The notes under the pieces: model-generated | What the model saw: the letters and a program-made list of their open reading frames with translations, nothing else | Database searches by the model: none | What the model was told of the DNA's origin: nothing | Program-made: the position numbers and the translations under genes | Shown here: positions 25,674-34,577 of the stretch, one piece after another | Position numbering within the stretch: the first letter of the stretch is position 1 | Layout of the letters: each line of letters begins with the position of its first letter | Assembly: GCF_015163715.1 (NCBI RefSeq) | Contig: NZ_JADDUM010000031.1 | Coordinates: forward strand, 1 to 35,607 | Source of the DNA: Pseudomonas cyclaminis | Lineage (GTDB): Bacteria; Pseudomonadota; Gammaproteobacteria; Pseudomonadales; Pseudomonadaceae | Direction of reading: 5' to 3' | DNA length: 35,607 bases

Positions 25674-26591
25674 GTGGCTCAGGTCAAACGTATCCGTCGC
25701 AACGTCAGCGGCATCATTCTGCTCGACAAGCCCATTGGCTTTACCTCCAATGCCGCGTTGCAGAAGGTCCGCTGGCTGCTCAATGCCGAGAAGGCCGGGC
25801 ATACCGGTAGCCTTGATCCCCTGGCCACCGGCGTACTGCCGTTGTGCTTTGGCGAAGCGACCAAGTTCTCGCAATACCTGCTGGATTCCGACAAGGGTTA
25901 CGAAACCCTGATGCAACTGGGCAAGACCACCACCACGGCGGATGCCGAAGGTGATGTTTTGCAGGTTCGCGATGTGACCGTTGGTCGTGCTGATATCGAA
26001 GCCGCTTTACCCGCTTTTCGTGGGCAAATCAGTCAGATACCGCCGATGTACTCGGCTCTCAAGCGTGACGGGCAGCCACTTTACAAGCTGGCACGTGCGG
26101 GCGAAGTAGTGGAGCGTGAACCGCGTTCTGTTACTATTGCGCGCTTGGAATTGCTCGCCTGTGAAGGTGAAACCGCACGCCTGGCCGTGGACTGCAGCAA
26201 AGGCACCTATATCCGTACCCTGGTGGAAGATATTGGTGAGCAGCTCGGTTGCGGCGCGTACGTTGCAGAACTGCGACGCACCCAGGCCGGACCTTTCAGC
26301 CTCGCTCAGACGGTCACGCTGGAAGAGTTGGAAGCGGTACACGCCGAAGGCGGCAATGAAGCGGTTGATCGCTTCCTGATGCCATCGGACAGCGGTTTGC
26401 TGGATTGGCCGTTGCTGCACTTCTCGGAGCACAGCGCGTTCTACTGGCTTAACGGCCAGCCGGTACGTGCCCCGGATGCTCCGAAGTTCGGCATGGTGCG
26501 GGTACAGGATCATAACGGTCGCTTTATCGGTATCGGTGAAGTGAGCGAAGACGGGCGCATCGCGCCGCGTAGACTGATTCGGTCAGAATGA
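25674..26591 (+). CDS. truB: tRNA pseudouridine-55 synthase TruB
   Basis: A 305-aa enzyme that makes pseudouridine at position 55 of the tRNA T-loop. The catalytic Asp48 is in [37 protein letters not shown] and [20 protein letters not shown] segments are present in their usual order. The start is GTG 25674 ([13 protein letters not shown]), with AAGGAG upstream inside the rbfA end. A palindromic repeat element begins 6 bp after its stop. Confidence 0.97.
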   Translation: MAQVKRIRRNVSGIILLDKPIGFTSNAALQKVRWLLNAEKAGHTGSLDPLATGVLPLCFGEATKFSQYLLDSDKGYETLMQLGKTTTTADAEGDVLQVRDVTVGRADIEAALPAFRGQISQIPPMYSALKRDGQPLYKLARAGEVVEREPRSVTIARLELLACEGETARLAVDCSKGTYIRTLVEDIGEQLGCGAYVAELRRTQAGPFSLAQTVTLEELEAVHAEGGNEAVDRFLMPSDSGLLDWPLLHFSEHSAFYWLNGQPVRAPDAPKFGMVRVQDHNGRFIGIGEVSEDGRIAPRRLIRSE

Positions 26592-26597
26592 CCGGAA

Positions 26598-26739
26598 CCA
26601 GTTTGTGGTAAAAGCGTAGCGAGCGAAGGTAAGACAAGGAAAAAACAGGCGAGGAAGCGGAGTTAACTGCTGTTAATGAGCATTCCGAGCCTGTTTTTGA
26701 CGCAGGATTACCGAGCGCAGTAGCTTTTACGCAAACTGG
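26598..26739. repeat. 142-bp imperfect palindromic MITE-like element
   Basis: The ends are CCAGTTTGTGGTAAAAGC (26598-26615) and GCTTTTACGCAAACTGG (26723-26739), which are inverted copies with one base inserted and one substitution. Pairing continues inward: AAAAACAGGC (26641-26650) with GCCTGTTTTT (26689-26698), and GAGCGAAGGTAA with TTACCGAGCGC. The centre is GTTAACTGCTGTTAAT. It encodes nothing recognisable. It resembles short palindromic repeats dispersed in P. fluorescens genomes; which named family is not certain. Confidence 0.75.
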
Positions 26740-26786
26740 GACGAGTGTGGCTGTTAACAGGCACGGTCAACACTCATTTTTAGATA

Positions 26787-26832
26787 CAGGGATTTGTCCC
26801 TGGCCTGTTGAAACTGCCCTTTGGGTGGTTTC
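26787..26832 (+). promoter_or_regulatory. rpsO leader: two hairpins next to the ribosome binding site
   Basis: Hairpin 1 is CAGGGA-TTTG-TCCCTG (26787-26802). Hairpin 2 is a 10-bp stem with two G-U pairs, GAAACTGCCC-TTT-GGGTGGTTTC (26810-26832). The Shine-Dalgarno AAGGA follows at once, about 8 bases before ATG 26852. S15 is known to repress its own message through leader structures in several bacteria; that this leader works so is inferred. Confidence 0.5.
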
Positions 26833-26851
26833 CTGAAAAAAGGATTGCCTC

Positions 26852-27121
26852 ATGGCTCTCGACGTTCAAGAAAAAGCACAAATCGTTGCTGACTATCAGC
26901 AAGCTGTTGGTGACACTGGTTCGCCAGAAGTGCAAGTTGCACTGCTGACCCACAACATCAACAAGCTGCAAGGTCACTTCAAGGCCAACGGTAAAGATCA
27001 CCACTCCCGTCGTGGTCTGATCCGCATGGTAAACCAGCGTCGTAAGCTGCTGGATTACCTGAAAGGCAAGGATCTGGGTCGTTATCAGGCTCTGATCGGT
27101 CGCCTGGGTCTGCGTCGCTAA
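26852..27121 (+). CDS. rpsO: 30S ribosomal protein S15
   Basis: An 89-aa small-subunit protein that binds the central domain of 16S rRNA. The conserved segments [25 protein letters not shown] and [23 protein letters not shown] are seen in order; length is that of the family. It has a good Shine-Dalgarno (AAAAAGGATTG) and a structured leader. pnp follows after a 195-bp spacer, as in E. coli. Confidence 0.98.
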   Translation: MALDVQEKAQIVADYQQAVGDTGSPEVQVALLTHNINKLQGHFKANGKDHHSRRGLIRMVNQRRKLLDYLKGKDLGRYQALIGRLGLRR

Positions 27122-27159
27122 TAAGCGATTGCGCTAGAGGTTGGTTGTCTGCCGTGTGT

Positions 27160-27264
27160 CATCGGGATTCCCGTTGGCTCATGGTAGGCTCCCAGCCTCA
27201 AGTTTTATCTGGATACACGTTTTACCCCTGGACAAGGGTTGGGCCGATTCCCGACATTGCCCAA
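27160..27264 (+). other. rpsO-pnp spacer with a series of small hairpins
   Basis: Within the 195-bp spacer, small stems are visible: CATCGGG-ATT-CCCGTTG (27160-27176, one mismatch), AGGCT-CCC-AGCCT (27186-27198) and TTGGGC / GCCCAA (27239-27244 with 27259-27264). In E. coli a spacer hairpin here is cut by RNase III during PNPase autoregulation. None of these stems is long enough alone to be a firm RNase III site. Confidence 0.4.
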
Positions 27265-27316
27265 GAATTTCGCAAGAAAACAAGTTCCCCAAGAGCCACA
27301 AAGAAGGTAGGACACC

Positions 27317-29422
27317 GTGAACCCGGTTATCAAAAAATTCCAGTTCGGTCAGTCGACCGTTACCCTTGAGACAGGCCGTATCGCCCGTCAAGCCTCCGGC
27401 GCAGTGCTGGTTACCGTTGATGACGACGTTACCGTATTGGTGACCGTTGTTGGCGCCAAGACCGCTGACCCGAGCAAAGGCTTCTTCCCTCTTTCTGTTC
27501 ACTACCAGGAAAAGACTTACGCTGCCGGTAAGATCCCTGGCGGTTTCTTCAAGCGTGAAGGTCGTCCTTCCGAGAAAGAAACCCTGACTTCCCGACTGAT
27601 CGACCGTCCGATCCGTCCGCTGTTCCCAGAAGGCTTCATGAACGAAGTGCAGGTTGTCTGCACCGTCGTTTCCACCAGCAAGAAAACCGATCCGGACGTC
27701 GCTGCGATGATCGGTACGTCGGCTGCCCTGGCGATCTCCGGTATTCCTTTCGATGGCCCGATCGGCGCTGCCCGCGTTGCTTTCCACGAAAGCACCGGCT
27801 ACCTGCTGAACCCGACTTACGAGCAACAGAAAGCATCGAGCCTGGACATGGTCGTTGCCGGTACCTCGGAAGCCGTATTGATGGTTGAATCGGAAGCCAA
27901 AGAGCTGACCGAAGACCAGATGCTGGGCGCCGTACTGTTTGCTCACGACGAATTCCAGGTTGTGATCAACGCGGTTAAAGAACTGGCTGCCGAAGCTGCC
28001 AAGCCAACTTGGGCCTGGGCTCCGCAAGCCGAAGCTACCGAACTGCTGGGCGCTATCCGCTCCGAGTTCGGCGCTGCCATCTCCGACGCCTACACCATCA
28101 CCGTCAAGGCCGACCGTTACGCTCGCCTGGGCGAGCTGAAGGATCAGGTTGTTGCCAAGCTGTCCGGTGAAGAGGGCCAGCCTTCTTCCAGCGAAGTCAA
28201 AGCTGCATTCGGTGAAATCGAATACCGCACCGTTCGCGAAAACATCGTTAACGGCAAGCCACGTATCGACGGTCGTGACACTCGCACCGTACGTCCGCTG
28301 AACATCGAAGTCGGCGTTCTGCCGAAGACCCACGGTTCGGCACTGTTCACCCGTGGTGAAACTCAGGCTCTGGTAGTCGCGACCCTGGGTACCGCCCGTG
28401 ACGCACAGCTGCTGGACACCCTGGAAGGCGAGAAAAAAGACCCGTTCATGCTGCACTACAACTTCCCTCCGTTCTCGGTGGGCGAGTGTGGTCGCATGGG
28501 TGGCGCTGGTCGTCGCGAAATCGGTCACGGCCGTCTGGCCCGTCGTTCGATTTCCGCAATGTTGCCTGCTGCTGACGTGTTCCCGTACACCATCCGTGTT
28601 GTGTCGGAAATCACTGAGTCCAACGGTTCCAGCTCCATGGCTTCCGTTTGCGGTGCTTCCCTGGCCCTGATGGACGCCGGTGTACCGATGAAGGCACCAG
28701 TTGCCGGTATCGCCATGGGTCTGGTTAAAGAAGGCGAGAAGTTTGCCATCCTGACCGACATCCTGGGCGACGAAGACCACCTGGGCGACATGGACTTCAA
28801 AGTAGCCGGTACCGCTAAAGGTGTTACCGCGCTGCAGATGGACATCAAGATCAAAGGCATCACCGAAGAAATCATGGAGATCGCTCTGGGCCAAGCCCTG
28901 GAAGCGCGCCTGAACATTCTCGGCCAGATGAACCAGATCATCGGCCAGTCGCGCACTGAGCTGTCGGAAAATGCTCCGACCATGATCGCGATGAAAATCG
29001 ACACCGACAAAATCCGTGATGTTATCGGTAAAGGTGGCGCGACCATCCGTGCGATCTGCGAAGAAACCAAGGCTTCGATCGACATCGAAGACGACGGCTC
29101 GATCAAGATCTTCGGCGAAACCAAGGAAGCGGCTGAAGCGGCTCGTCAGCGCGTTCTGGGTATCACCGCTGAAGCCGAGATCGGCAAGATCTACGTCGGT
29201 AAGGTTGAGCGCATCGTCGACTTCGGCGCATTCGTCAACATCCTGCCTGGCAAAGACGGTCTGGTTCACATCTCCATGCTGAGCGACGCTCGTGTTGAGA
29301 AAGTGACCGACATTCTGAAAGAAGGCCAGGAAGTGGAAGTGCTGGTACTCGACGTGGACAACCGCGGCCGTATCAAGCTGTCCATCAAGGACGTAGCAGC
29401 AGCCAAGGCTTCGGGCGTTTAA
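27317..29422 (+). CDS. pnp: Polyribonucleotide nucleotidyltransferase (PNPase)
   Basis: A 701-aa phosphorolytic 3'-5' exoribonuclease of the RNA degradosome. Two RNase PH-like domains flank a helical domain; the second core includes [26 protein letters not shown] domain ([21 protein letters not shown]) and an S1 domain ([21 protein letters not shown]) close the protein. The start is GTG 27317 ([20 protein letters not shown]), with AAGGTAGG just upstream. A strong terminator follows its stop. Confidence 0.98.
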   Translation: MNPVIKKFQFGQSTVTLETGRIARQASGAVLVTVDDDVTVLVTVVGAKTADPSKGFFPLSVHYQEKTYAAGKIPGGFFKREGRPSEKETLTSRLIDRPIRPLFPEGFMNEVQVVCTVVSTSKKTDPDVAAMIGTSAALAISGIPFDGPIGAARVAFHESTGYLLNPTYEQQKASSLDMVVAGTSEAVLMVESEAKELTEDQMLGAVLFAHDEFQVVINAVKELAAEAAKPTWAWAPQAEATELLGAIRSEFGAAISDAYTITVKADRYARLGELKDQVVAKLSGEEGQPSSSEVKAAFGEIEYRTVRENIVNGKPRIDGRDTRTVRPLNIEVGVLPKTHGSALFTRGETQALVVATLGTARDAQLLDTLEGEKKDPFMLHYNFPPFSVGECGRMGGAGRREIGHGRLARRSISAMLPAADVFPYTIRVVSEITESNGSSSMASVCGASLALMDAGVPMKAPVAGIAMGLVKEGEKFAILTDILGDEDHLGDMDFKVAGTAKGVTALQMDIKIKGITEEIMEIALGQALEARLNILGQMNQIIGQSRTELSENAPTMIAMKIDTDKIRDVIGKGGATIRAICEETKASIDIEDDGSIKIFGETKEAAEAARQRVLGITAEAEIGKIYVGKVERIVDFGAFVNILPGKDGLVHISMLSDARVEKVTDILKEGQEVEVLVLDVDNRGRIKLSIKDVAAAKASGV

Positions 29423-29442
29423 TTACCCGCAGGTTTAAGCTG

Positions 29443-29472
29443 AAAAAAAGGACCCTTCGGGGTCCTTTTTTT
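29443..29472. terminator. Rho-independent terminator of pnp
   Basis: A perfect 13-bp repeat: seven A, GGACCC, tetraloop TTCG, GGGTCC and seven T. The A-run and U-run make it symmetric and probably active in both directions. Confidence 0.95.
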
Positions 29473-29524
29473 ATGAGCGTGGGAAAGTGAAGTGAAATCA
29501 GCCGTTTAGCCCACTGCAAAAGCC

Positions 29525-29564
29525 GCAACTTGCATGCAGGCACGACGGCCTTCATGCAAGTTGC
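29525..29564. promoter_or_regulatory. Perfect 12-bp inverted repeat, candidate activator site
   Basis: GCAACTTGCATG (29525-29536) and CATGCAAGTTGC (29553-29564) are exact inverted copies with a 16-bp spacer. They lie about 95-135 bp upstream of the predicted transcription start of the next gene, the usual place for enhancer-binding proteins of sigma54 promoters. The half-site does not match any activator motif I know. Confidence 0.6.
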
Positions 29565-29630
29565 ACGATTCCGGAAATATGCCATATTCATAAGTTGTTG
29601 TTTTATAAGGGTTTAATTGGGTTTTGCGAC

Positions 29631-29647
29631 TTGGCACACTGCCTGCA
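29631..29647 (+). promoter_or_regulatory. Sigma54 (RpoN) promoter of the BON-domain gene
   Basis: TTGGCACACTGCCTGCA contains GG at 29633-29634 and GC at 29645-29646 with exactly 10 bases between, and nearly all bases of the TGGCACG-N4-TTGCW consensus. Expected start near 29658, about 60 nt before the ATG. An AT-rich tract lies between it and the upstream inverted repeat. Confidence 0.7.
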
Positions 29648-29717
29648 ATATCCCTGTTAACGCTGCAGCATCAAGGTTCACGTACTGCAGACTTTTAATA
29701 AAACAGGAGTTACTCGT

Positions 29718-30338
29718 ATGAAGAAGTTCGCTCTCGCTACTGCTACCGCTCTGACTCTGGCCATGGGTGCTAACGTAGCCTTTGCTCAGACTTCCCAAGC
29801 CCCTATGACGTTGGCGGCTGGCGAAGCTACCAAGGCTAAGGAAAGCGTTTCGGATACTTGGATCACCACCAAAGTTAAATCCGACCTGCTGACTGAAAAG
29901 GGCATTCCTGGTTCGGACATCAAGGTTGAAACCAACAAAGGTGTGGTTTCCCTGTCCTCGACAGTTGCTATCTCTGACGCACAGAAAGCGACTGCTGTAG
30001 CGATCACCAAAAAGATCAAGGGTGTCACTGCTGTTTCCGCGGATGGCCTGATGGCCGGCGGTGCTACCAAAGCAGACGGCATCGACAAAACCAAAGGCGC
30101 GGCCCATGACGCGAAGGAAACCACCAGCGACACTTGGATCACCACCAAGGTAAAAGCTGACCTGGTTACCGAAAAGGGCATCCCTGGCACCGACATCAAG
30201 GTCGAAACCAACAAAGGCGTGGTTTCCCTGTCGTCGACTGTAGCCGTTACTGAAGCGCAGAAAAACACTGCTGTAGCGATTACCAAGAAAATCAAAGGCG
30301 TTAAAGCTGTCTCGGCCGATGGCCTGAAAGCAGAGTAA
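29718..30338 (+). CDS. Periplasmic protein with two BON domains (OsmY-like)
   Basis: A 206-aa protein with a clear Sec signal peptide (MKKFALATATALTLAMGANVAFA, cut near residue 23). Two BON domains follow at about 45-111 and 137-203, joined by a Gly/Ala/Lys linker. By my count the two copies are identical at 59 of 67 positions, so the duplication is recent or kept uniform. The layout is that of E. coli OsmY, an osmotically induced periplasmic protein; the exact function is unknown. The Shine-Dalgarno CAGGAG lies 9 bases before ATG. A sigma54 promoter and inverted repeat precede it; two hairpins follow. Confidence 0.9.
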   Translation: MKKFALATATALTLAMGANVAFAQTSQAPMTLAAGEATKAKESVSDTWITTKVKSDLLTEKGIPGSDIKVETNKGVVSLSSTVAISDAQKATAVAITKKIKGVTAVSADGLMAGGATKADGIDKTKGAAHDAKETTSDTWITTKVKADLVTEKGIPGTDIKVETNKGVVSLSSTVAVTEAQKNTAVAITKKIKGVKAVSADGLKAE

Positions 30339-30420
30339 CGCCAGACAGTTCGTTTGACTTAAGCGGCGGCCACGAGTGAGCTAGATATCCACTCAATGCA
30401 CCTCTAAGGTTCATGCGACC

Positions 30421-30471
30421 GACCACACGGATGTGGTCAACCGGGCCCCGGCACTTGTGTCGGGGCCTTTT
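30421..30471 (+). terminator. Tandem hairpins ending the BON gene
   Basis: First hairpin GACCACA-CGGA-TGTGGTC (30421-30438). Second is a 10-bp stem with one G-U pair, starting GGCCCCG (30444) and ending CGGGGCC (30467), followed by TTTTC. The second is a good terminator, sited just before the convergent gene end at 30485. Confidence 0.85.
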
Positions 30472-30484
30472 CTATTGGGCCAGG

Positions 30485-33418
30485 TTATTCGGCATCCAGG
30501 TGCATAAGCGTTACCACACGGCCATCTTTCTCCGCCTGGCCCAGGTTGGCATCAATAAAGTACACGCGGTCGTCTTCCAACTGGCCCTTGTCCACCAGGT
30601 AATCCTTGATGGTGCTGGCGCGATCCTGGCCGAGTTGACGCAGCAGCACGTCGCTGTTGCTCCAGAACTTGATCACGCCGTCACGCAGCTTGGCAGACCG
30701 GTCATCGCGGCTCAGGTCTTTCCACTCCGCAGGTGGCTGTTGCTTCACGCGGGTACGGTAGATGCCTTCGAGCAACGGTGCTTTTTCGCTTTCCGGAACG
30801 ACCAGCAACGACGCTTGAGCCGGGACTTTATCGCCGCGGCGCTGGAGGATTTTGTAGTAGTTGTACTGGTATTCGCGTTCCAGGCGTTCGGCGGCCAGGA
30901 AAGGGCCGTCGCTGCTGGCAGCCGCTGTGCCTTCAATTTCCAGGCGCAGGGCTGGGCGTTCCTTGAGTGCCTTGGCCAGTGTGTTCAGCGCGCTCTCGGC
31001 ATCTTTGCTCAACTCGCTGGAACCCGGGGCGAAGGATACATTGCCCAAGTCCTCCGAGCCGCCACCGGTGACCAACCCGCCGATAAACTTGAACGGCGCT
31101 GTCGCTGCACGGACCACCAGGTTACGCAGGGTCTGCCACACAATCGGCATCACGCTGAATTGCGGGTTGTTCAGGTCGCCAGTAACCGGCAGCTCAATCG
31201 AGATCTTGCCGTCGGTGTCCTTGAGCAAGGCGATTGCCAGGCGAATCGGCAAGTCCACGGCATCCGCGCTGTCGACCTTCTCACCCAGTTGCAGTTGCTC
31301 GACCACCACTTTGTTCTCGGCCTTCAACTGGCCTTTGGTGATCACGTAGTGCAGGTCGAGGTTGAGGCGGCCCTTGCGGATACGGAAACCGGCGAACTTG
31401 CCTGAATAAGGCGTCAATGTGGTCAGCTCAACGCGTTTGAAACTGGTGGCGATGTCCAGTGCTGACATGGGGTCAAACGGGTTCACGCTGCCTTTGATCG
31501 TCACCGGCGCGTAGCGGTCCACTTTGCCCTTGATATCGACGCTGGCCGGTTTGGCCAGACGGCTGTCAATCGTGCCGATCTGTCCGTTGAGCTGTTGAAT
31601 GGCAGTGGCGAAGTTGGGTGTAAGACTGAAGTCGGCAAAGTTGGCCGAGCCGTCGTTGATAGCAATCTGCCCGATACGAATGCCCAGGGGTTTATCCTTG
31701 CTCGCAGCAGGCTTGGCCGCCGATTTGGCACCCGTGTCGGCCGGCTGCGGGATCAGCAGGTCGTCGACGTTGGTGGTGCGGTCGTCGTTGATCATGAATC
31801 GCGCATAGGGTTGCAGCAGGTTGACCTTGTCGATCGACAGGCTGTTGCCGTGCTGATAGTTCAGGCCCTCGACGACCAGACGCTGCCACTTGAGGAAGTC
31901 ACGGGTCTTCAGGGTGTCCAAGGTGTGCAACTGGTCAACCTGCGCCCGCCCTGTAATCTGCAGCGCCAGGGGGTCGGTGCTTTTCAGGTTCACGTCGAGG
32001 TCACTGCCGAGCATGCCACTGCGCAGTTCAAGACGGATAAATGGGCTGATATAGGACTGAGCGACCCGCAGGTCGATGTCCTTGGTGGTGACCTTCAACC
32101 TGGCGCTGACCGGGTTGAGGTTGACGTCGCCGGTCGCCTGGATCTTGCCTTGCTTGCCCAGGCCGCTGTCGACCTTGAGCGTGAAGGGGCTCTGGTTGAG
32201 GCTGTCGAAATTCTGCACATCGACATTCAGCGGGCCCAGCTCCAGCGCTACCGCCGGTTTGACCTGTCGGTCGGCCAAGTGCACTTGATAGTTGCGCAGT
32301 TGCACGTCCTTGAGCAGCACCTGCCAAGGTTTGCTTGGCGCAGCGGGTGCAGGCTTTGGCGAATCGGCGGTGGCGGGCGCCGTGGCAGGCTCCGGCGCCT
32401 TGGCTGGCTTGCTCGGTTGGCTGGCGAACAGTTTCTGCCAGTCCAGTTGCCCATCGGCCTCACGGGCGGCCCAGGTTTCCAGTTTGTTGCTGCGGATCTT
32501 GCCGACCACCACTTGCTGCTTGGCCAGGTCCACTGTGGTCTCGCTGACGTCCAGGCGCTCCAGGCGCGCCAACGGCCGGCCATCCGGCGCCTTGATGGCG
32601 AACGGCGCGATGCTGGCGGCGGTGTTGGTCAGGTTCAGCTCGGTTTCTTTGGCCAGGCTGAATTTGTAGTCGGTACTGAAGTTGAGCACACCGTCTTCCA
32701 GGACCAGGGGCAGCGCGTCACGCACATACGGCCACCAGGCTTTCATCTTGCCGTCAGTGACCTTCAGCGTACCTTCGGATGTGATCGGCACCAGGCTGAA
32801 GTTGCCTTTCCAATCGATCTGCCCGCCTTCAGGGCCTGCCGCGACCAGGGTCATGTCGGCGTTGTCTTCAGGCAAGGTGCTGAGGTTCTTGAGCTCAAAG
32901 TCGAGTTTGTTGTAGAGAAACTCGATTGGTTCGCTGGGGCGTAGATCCTGGAAGTGCACGTAACCGCCGGCCAGCTTGATGCTGTCGATACGCAGTGGGA
33001 ACGGCTTGGCGTCGGGATCGGCGGGGGAGGGTTCGCTCGCAGGCAATTTGAACAACTGCGCCAGGTTCAATTGGCCGGACTTGTCGAACAGCAGCTCGGT
33101 CTTGGGCTGATCCAATTGCACAGCGGCCAGATGCAGTGCGCGGGTCCACAGGCTGTCGATCTGCAGGTTGGCGTAAAGGCGCTCAAAACCCACCTGTTCC
33201 TTGCCGGGTTCACCAATCTTCAGGCCCCATGCGGTGACTTCCAGGCTGAACGGATTGAGCTCGATACGCTCGATCCGCGCCGGCACCGTGGCGTAATTGG
33301 CCAGTTGTTGGTTGGCAATGCGAAGGGCGATGCCCGGCAGAATCAAAAAGCCCAGCAAGCTGTACAGGGCAAGGGCAGTCAACAAGGCGCCAGTGGCGCG
33401 AATCAATCCTTTGGGCAT
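30485..33418 (-). CDS. AsmA-like/DUF748 envelope protein with OmpA-like C-terminal halves
   Basis: A 977-aa protein of unknown function. One N-terminal membrane anchor lies at about 8-35 (ALLTALALYSLLGFLILPG). A long beta-rich region of the AsmA/DUF748 type follows, with repeated patterns such as NPFSLEVTAWGLKIGEPG and SVNPFDPMSALDIATSFK, broken by a Pro/Ala-rich stretch near 340-375. The family is linked to envelope lipid transport or outer membrane biogenesis, an extrapolation. The last 187 residues resemble an OmpA-like peptidoglycan-binding domain in two parts: 791-830 (VSFAPGSSELSKDAESALNTL) and 931-977 (DRASTIKDYLVDKGQ). The start is ATG at 33418. Same strand as the methyltransferase gene upstream, 87 bp away. 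Confidence 0.88.
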   Translation of the reverse strand: MPKGLIRATGALLTALALYSLLGFLILPGIALRIANQQLANYATVPARIERIELNPFSLEVTAWGLKIGEPGKEQVGFERLYANLQIDSLWTRALHLAAVQLDQPKTELLFDKSGQLNLAQLFKLPASEPSPADPDAKPFPLRIDSIKLAGGYVHFQDLRPSEPIEFLYNKLDFELKNLSTLPEDNADMTLVAAGPEGGQIDWKGNFSLVPITSEGTLKVTDGKMKAWWPYVRDALPLVLEDGVLNFSTDYKFSLAKETELNLTNTAASIAPFAIKAPDGRPLARLERLDVSETTVDLAKQQVVVGKIRSNKLETWAAREADGQLDWQKLFASQPSKPAKAPEPATAPATADSPKPAPAAPSKPWQVLLKDVQLRNYQVHLADRQVKPAVALELGPLNVDVQNFDSLNQSPFTLKVDSGLGKQGKIQATGDVNLNPVSARLKVTTKDIDLRVAQSYISPFIRLELRSGMLGSDLDVNLKSTDPLALQITGRAQVDQLHTLDTLKTRDFLKWQRLVVEGLNYQHGNSLSIDKVNLLQPYARFMINDDRTTNVDDLLIPQPADTGAKSAAKPAASKDKPLGIRIGQIAINDGSANFADFSLTPNFATAIQQLNGQIGTIDSRLAKPASVDIKGKVDRYAPVTIKGSVNPFDPMSALDIATSFKRVELTTLTPYSGKFAGFRIRKGRLNLDLHYVITKGQLKAENKVVVEQLQLGEKVDSADAVDLPIRLAIALLKDTDGKISIELPVTGDLNNPQFSVMPIVWQTLRNLVVRAATAPFKFIGGLVTGGGSEDLGNVSFAPGSSELSKDAESALNTLAKALKERPALRLEIEGTAAASSDGPFLAAERLEREYQYNYYKILQRRGDKVPAQASLLVVPESEKAPLLEGIYRTRVKQQPPAEWKDLSRDDRSAKLRDGVIKFWSNSDVLLRQLGQDRASTIKDYLVDKGQLEDDRVYFIDANLGQAEKDGRVVTLMHLDAE

Positions 33419-33505
33419 GGGGCGGCGCCATCTATATCGAACAGGAGTGCCTTGGAGTATGGCACGGGTTTTCGGTTCCGAAGAGCCGGGGCTTTGCGAC
33501 GTGTC

Positions 33506-34522
33506 CTACAGCTGGAGTATCAATGTTTTCAGGGGTGGCTGCTGATCCTGTGAAGGAAAATCCGCCCCCGGTGTCATGATTTGCCAGTCGCGCACTGGCC
33601 GCCCGGTTTTTTCCGCGCAGCGCAGGACCTGTTCGCGCCAATCCTCCATGCTGACTTTTGCCAGGTTGTTGCAGCAAATCAGCACGCCGTTGTCGGCGGT
33701 GGCCAGCAGTGCGGGCTTGAGCAGGCTCTGGTAGTCGCGCAACAGGTCGACGGTGCCGAAGGCGCTCTTGGCCCAGGCCGGAGGATCCAGCAGCACCAAG
33801 TCATACTGACGCTGTTCAAGACGCGGGTAGCTCGGCAGTTTCTGCCCGCGCCGTTGGGTGATCGGCAGCCCGGCCAGTTGGCGAATCGCCGGGAAGTAGT
33901 CGGACTGCACAAACGCCATGCTCGGCAGTTGTGGGTTGAGCAGACCGTTTTCACGCCCGACGGCCAGGTTGCCTTCAGCGAAGTCCAGGTTGCACACCTC
34001 ACTCGCGCCACCGGCCGCGGCGCTCAGGCCCACGCCGCAGGTGTAGGCGAACAGGTTCAGCACGCTTTTGCCGGCACTGTGCTCTTTGACCCAGCCGCGT
34101 GTATTGCGCAGGTCGAGGAACAGTAGAGGATCCTGACCGGCATGGCGGCCGCGCACACGGTAATTGAGGCCCCATTCGTGGCCGACCAGGTCTTCCAGTG
34201 CTGCGGGTTCGGCGCGATAGACCGTGTCTTCGCGGTCGATCCGCGAGTTGCCACGGGAACGGTCGTTGTAGACCAGCAGCAACTCCAGGCCCAGGTACTG
34301 GTTGATCAGTTGATGCAGGTCCAGCAGGTCTGTGGTTTCCAGCGACTGGTGGAAGCTTTGCACCAGCAACTGCGGGCCGTAGCGGTCGATGGTCAGGCCG
34401 CCGGCACCTTCCTGGCTGCCGTGGAACAGGCGATAGCAATCGGTGCCTTGGGCGTGCAGCTCGCTGATCAGGTCTTGGCGATGATCGAGGGCGGCGCGCA
34501 GCGCCTGATTCAAGGGAGACAT
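33506..34522 (-). CDS. RlmI/RlmK-like class I SAM-dependent rRNA methyltransferase
   Basis: A 338-aa protein, probably an RNA methyltransferase. After an N-terminal segment with GGLTIDRYGPQLLVQSFH, the Rossmann domain has motif I SVLNLFAYTCGVGLSAAAGG and motif IV VLLDPPAWAKS. This fits the RlmI and RlmK (RlmL C-terminal half) group that modifies 23S rRNA. It is shorter than RlmI (396 aa) and I see no N-terminal PUA domain, so the target base cannot be named. It lies 55 bp after the MpaB-like gene on the same strand. Confidence 0.85.
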   Translation of the reverse strand: MSPLNQALRAALDHRQDLISELHAQGTDCYRLFHGSQEGAGGLTIDRYGPQLLVQSFHQSLETTDLLDLHQLINQYLGLELLLVYNDRSRGNSRIDREDTVYRAEPAALEDLVGHEWGLNYRVRGRHAGQDPLLFLDLRNTRGWVKEHSAGKSVLNLFAYTCGVGLSAAAGGASEVCNLDFAEGNLAVGRENGLLNPQLPSMAFVQSDYFPAIRQLAGLPITQRRGQKLPSYPRLEQRQYDLVLLDPPAWAKSAFGTVDLLRDYQSLLKPALLATADNGVLICCNNLAKVSMEDWREQVLRCAEKTGRPVRDWQIMTPGADFPSQDQQPPLKTLILQL

Positions 34523-34577
34523 GGAGCGCGCCTGGCTGTAAATGAGGGCGCGAAGTTTAACAGCTATAGGGCCTTGC

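Noticed and set aside
31595..32944. A 449-aa + strand frame opposite the AsmA-like gene
   Set aside because: It has no recognisable domain or good ribosome binding site and lies wholly inside the larger conserved gene.
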